From contig CALGRN010000018.1 of NCBI GenBank assembly GCA_937880835.1, positions 1-7,463 on the forward strand: a stretch of DNA of 7,463 bases, read 5' to 3'. The first letter of the stretch is position 1. Every line of letters begins with the position of its first letter. Both the position numbers and the translations under genes were made by a program. Origin of the DNA: an uncultured Prevotella sp. (GTDB lineage Bacteria > Bacteroidota > Bacteroidia > Bacteroidales > Bacteroidaceae). The notes below the pieces were generated by a model. That model saw only the letters and a program-made list of their open reading frames with translations, was not told the origin of the DNA and did no database searches. Positions 4,875-7,463 of this stretch are shown one piece after another.

Positions 4875-6236
4875 CTATTTTATATAAGAAATCAATTCTT
4901 CCGGTGTCAGCAATGATTGCTCGCCGGTTTTCATATTTTTTAATGTGATTTTGTTTTCCGACATCTCACTTTCACCCGCAAGCACTACATAAGGTATATT
5001 TTTTGTGTTTGCATAGCTCATTTGTTTTTTCATTTTCACACAGTCAGGGAACATCTCCGTGCATATTCCTTCCTGTCTGAGTCTGTTTGCTATCGGATAG
5101 CAATAATCGGTTTCTCTGTCACCAAAGTTTATAAATAACACTTGTGTGCTGCTAACGGTTTTATCCGGATAAAGATTAAGCTCTTCCAAAACATCGTATA
5201 TTCTGTCTGCTCCGAAAGATATTCCTACCCCACTTAATCCCGGAAGTCCGAATATACCTGTAAGATTATCATATCTTCCGCCTCCTGTTATACTTCCTAT
5301 TTGTGCATCAAGAGCTTTTACTTCAAATATAGCACCTGTATAATAGTTCAATCCTCTCGCAAGAGTGAGGTCTAACTGTACCTCATTCTTTATATCACAT
5401 TTCTGCAATGTGTCAAGAATAAAAAGAGTCTCCCCTACTCCTTTCTGCCCTGTTTCGGAAGATTTAAGAACTTCTGATATAACAGATAATTTATCCGAGT
5501 TAGTTCCTGAAAGCGATAAAATAGGTTGAAGTTTTTCTATTGCATCGTCTGTTATGCCGTTCTTTCTTAATTCGTCATTTACATTCTCTATTCCTATTTT
5601 GTCTATTTTGTCTATTGCAACAGTAATATCTACTATCTTATCAGAAGCTCCTATTACTTCTGCTATGCCCGTCAGTATTTTTCTGTTGTTCAGTTTTATC
5701 TGTACTCTTATACCAAAATTTGTGAAAACCGTATCAATGATCTGAACAAGTTCAACCTCATTAATCAAAGAATCTGAACCAACAACATCTGCATCACACT
5801 GATAAAACTCACGATATCGTCCCTTCTGAGGACGATCTGCGCGCCATACAGGTTGTATTTGGTATCTTTTAAAGGGCATTTGCAACTCATCTCTGTGCAT
5901 AACAACATATCGAGCAAACGGTACGGTTAAATCGTATCTCAGTCCTTTTTCACAGATTTTCGCAGCCAAATGGGAAGAATTGCGCTCTATAAGTTCCTCG
6001 TCGGTCAATTTGTTCATATAATCGCCGGAGTTAAGAACTTTGAATAGAAGTTTATCACCTTCTTCTCCATATTTTCCCATTAGAGTATGCAAAGTCTCCA
6101 TAGCCGGCGTTTCTATCTGTTGAAAACCGTACAGAGCATATACATTTTTTATGGTTTCAAAGATATAATTACGCTTAGCCATTTCAACAGGCGAAAAGTC
6201 TCTTGTACCTTTTGGTATGCTTGGTTTATTTGCCAT
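4875..6236 (-). CDS. hisS: Histidyl-tRNA synthetase
   Basis: This is a 453-residue class II aminoacyl-tRNA synthetase that activates histidine and charges tRNA-His in the cytoplasm; it is essential for translation. The N-terminus MANKPSIPKGTRDFSP is characteristic. Motif 1 lies around 33-47, and motif 2 around 122-150 (KRYQIQPVWRADRPQKGRYR), with its arginines contacting ATP. The HisRS-specific histidine-binding motif is LARGLNYYTG (292-301), with Asn297 where E. coli has Asp, which I recall as normal in Bacteroidetes. The glycine-rich ITGGGRYDNL spans 316-325, and motif 3 is GVGISFGADR (336-345). Residues from about 363 form the anticodon-binding domain (QVLFINFG, YVVLAGESE). It is about 30 residues longer than the E. 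coli enzyme because of insertions in the catalytic half (about 65-95), usual for this phylum. It starts 42 bases after the purA stop, with a weak AAGGAT 15 bases upstream and no clear promoter between, so co-transcription with purA is likely. Confidence 0.97.
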   Translation of the reverse strand: MANKPSIPKGTRDFSPVEMAKRNYIFETIKNVYALYGFQQIETPAMETLHTLMGKYGEEGDKLLFKVLNSGDYMNKLTDEELIERNSSHLAAKICEKGLRYDLTVPFARYVVMHRDELQMPFKRYQIQPVWRADRPQKGRYREFYQCDADVVGSDSLINEVELVQIIDTVFTNFGIRVQIKLNNRKILTGIAEVIGASDKIVDITVAIDKIDKIGIENVNDELRKNGITDDAIEKLQPILSLSGTNSDKLSVISEVLKSSETGQKGVGETLFILDTLQKCDIKNEVQLDLTLARGLNYYTGAIFEVKALDAQIGSITGGGRYDNLTGIFGLPGLSGVGISFGADRIYDVLEELNLYPDKTVSSTQVLFINFGDRETDYCYPIANRLRQEGICTEMFPDCVKMKKQMSYANTKNIPYVVLAGESEMSENKITLKNMKTGEQSLLTPEELISYIK

Positions 6237-6278
6237 ATAAAATATAAATCCTTATATAATTTGTCTTATCTTGCTATT

Positions 6279-7463
6279 TTATTTTCTGATAATTGTCTGC
6301 TCTCTGTCAGGACCTATTGATACAATAGTTATCGGAGTTGCAAGTTGCTCTTCCAAAAATGCGATATAATCACAGAATTCTTTCGGGAATTGGTTTTCAT
6401 TCGTCATTTTTGTCATATCGGTTTTCCAACCGGGAAGCTCTTTGTAAACAGGTTCTATATCTTCATTTATATTATATGGGAAATAATTTATTTCATTTCC
6501 ATTTTGTTTATAAGCTACACATGCCTTCACATTATCAAAACTGTCAAGCACATCACTCTTCATCATTATTAGTTTTGTTACTCCGTTTACCATAATAGAA
6601 TACTTCAATGCAACGAGATCTATCCAACCACAGCGACGCTCGCGCCCTGTAACTGCACCATATTCATGTCCCAAATCACGCAGTTTATCTCCTGTTTCAT
6701 CGAAAAGTTCCGTAGGAAAAGGACCTGCTCCAACACGCGTACAATATGCTTTCATTATACCGTAAACATCTCCAATCTTGTTCGGAGCTATACCAAGTCC
6801 GATACAAGCACCGGCACACACGGTATTAGAAGATGTAACAAATGGATAACTTCCGAAATCAACATCAAGCATTGTACCTTGTGCTCCTTCGCACAATATG
6901 CTCTTACCTGAACAAAGAAGTTCATTTATCTTATGTTCGCTGTCAATTATTGTGAATTGTTTAAGATATTCTATACCTTCCATCCAATGCTTCTCTGTTT
7001 CGGATATATCGTAATCTTTAAATCCCAAAGAACGTAAAGTTTGCATATGACGTTCTTTATTGGTCTCGTATTTTTCTTTGAAATTATCAAAAATATCGCC
7101 CACGCGTAATCCGTTTCGTGAAACTTTATCGGTATAAGTCGGTCCTATTCCTTTTCCGGTAGTGCCCACTTTACAATTTCCTTTCGATGCCTCTATCGCA
7201 CTGTCGAGCAGTCGGTGGGTAGGCATTATAAGATGAGCCTTTTTGGATATTAACAAGCGAGTCTTCAAATTATGACCGCTTTTTTCTAAATCCTTAGCCT
7301 CGTCCATAAACAAATCGGGTGCAAGAACAACTCCGTTGCCTACAATATTTATTTTATCACCCTGAAATATTCCGGAAGGAATACTTCTGAGAACGTACTT
7401 TTGTCCATTGAATTCAAGAGTATGACCTGCATTAGGACCTCCCTGAAAACGAGCGATAACGTC
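6279..7463 (-). CDS. purA: Adenylosuccinate synthetase (N-terminus outside window)
   Basis: This enzyme joins aspartate to IMP using GTP, giving adenylosuccinate, the first committed step from IMP to AMP. The frame is open from the window's right edge, and 394 residues are visible. The missing part is about 30 residues, including the GDEGKGK phosphate-binding loop. Visible motifs are the start DVIARFQGGPNAGHT (1-15), RLLISKKAHLI (69-79), the IMP-binding GTTGKGIGPTYTDK (100-113), CEGAQGTMLDVDFGSYPF (191-208), RVGAGPFPTEL (243-253), TGRERRCGWID (272-282), KSDVLD (302-307; the family's guanine-contacting TKxD position, here MKSD) and the C-terminal GPDREQTIIRK. A start near 7313 is not real: that codon is TTG, within APDLFMDEAKDL, and the conserved protein continues upstream. 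It ends 42 bases before hisS on the same strand. Confidence 0.97.
   Translation of the reverse strand, partial: DVIARFQGGPNAGHTLEFNGQKYVLRSIPSGIFQGDKINIVGNGVVLAPDLFMDEAKDLEKSGHNLKTRLLISKKAHLIMPTHRLLDSAIEASKGNCKVGTTGKGIGPTYTDKVSRNGLRVGDIFDNFKEKYETNKERHMQTLRSLGFKDYDISETEKHWMEGIEYLKQFTIIDSEHKINELLCSGKSILCEGAQGTMLDVDFGSYPFVTSSNTVCAGACIGLGIAPNKIGDVYGIMKAYCTRVGAGPFPTELFDETGDKLRDLGHEYGAVTGRERRCGWIDLVALKYSIMVNGVTKLIMMKSDVLDSFDNVKACVAYKQNGNEINYFPYNINEDIEPVYKELPGWKTDMTKMTNENQFPKEFCDYIAFLEEQLATPITIVSIGPDREQTIIRK

Overview
The window looks like a chromosomal segment of a Bacteroidota bacterium, most likely order Bacteroidales and possibly Prevotella-like. The reasons are the protein flavour (HisRS with RGLNYYTG and a Bacteroidales-style catalytic domain, a Fur/PerR of the GIRPSIQR type, a Bacteroidetes-type SMR protein), mostly absent Shine-Dalgarno sites, and promoters of the Bacteroidetes type (-33 TTTG, -7 TAnnTTTG). 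The assignment is inferred from memory of these families, not from a search.

Layout. Positions 1-566 (+) hold the 3' end of a UvrD/PcrA helicase. Positions 605-3135 (+) hold a two-gene surface-glycan unit, a Wzx-type flippase and a family 2 glycosyltransferase, overlapping by ATGA. Everything to the right is on the minus strand. In order of transcription it is purA (5' end missing, 7463-6279), hisS (6236-4875), a strong hairpin terminator (4868-4817), a gene-free stretch of about 360 bases, a PerR-like Fur regulator (4456-4034), an SMR/Gdx-like exporter (3985-3662) and a Nim-like flavin split-barrel protein (3659-3156). The glycosyltransferase and the Nim-like gene meet tail to tail with 20 bases between them.

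How the genes fit together. purA and hisS are housekeeping genes read in one direction and closed by the terminator. The Fur/PerR, SMR and Nim-like genes form a compact stress or drug-response-looking cluster. The regulator has a full promoter with a candidate operator just upstream. The exporter has its own -7 box, and its stop codon is two bases from the Nim-like start. Co-regulation is inferred, not shown. The flippase and glycosyltransferase probably act in export and assembly of a cell-surface polysaccharide.

The most unusual non-coding feature is at 4703-4783: four 14-15 base units at an exact 22-base period, two in one orientation followed by two inverted, so the block is also one large nested dyad centred near 4743. 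Two gene starts are revised here: the Fur-family gene is best started at 4456 rather than 4495, and the Nim-like gene at 3659 rather than 3725. I see no complete novel defence system, CRISPR array, rRNA, tRNA or insertion sequence in the window.
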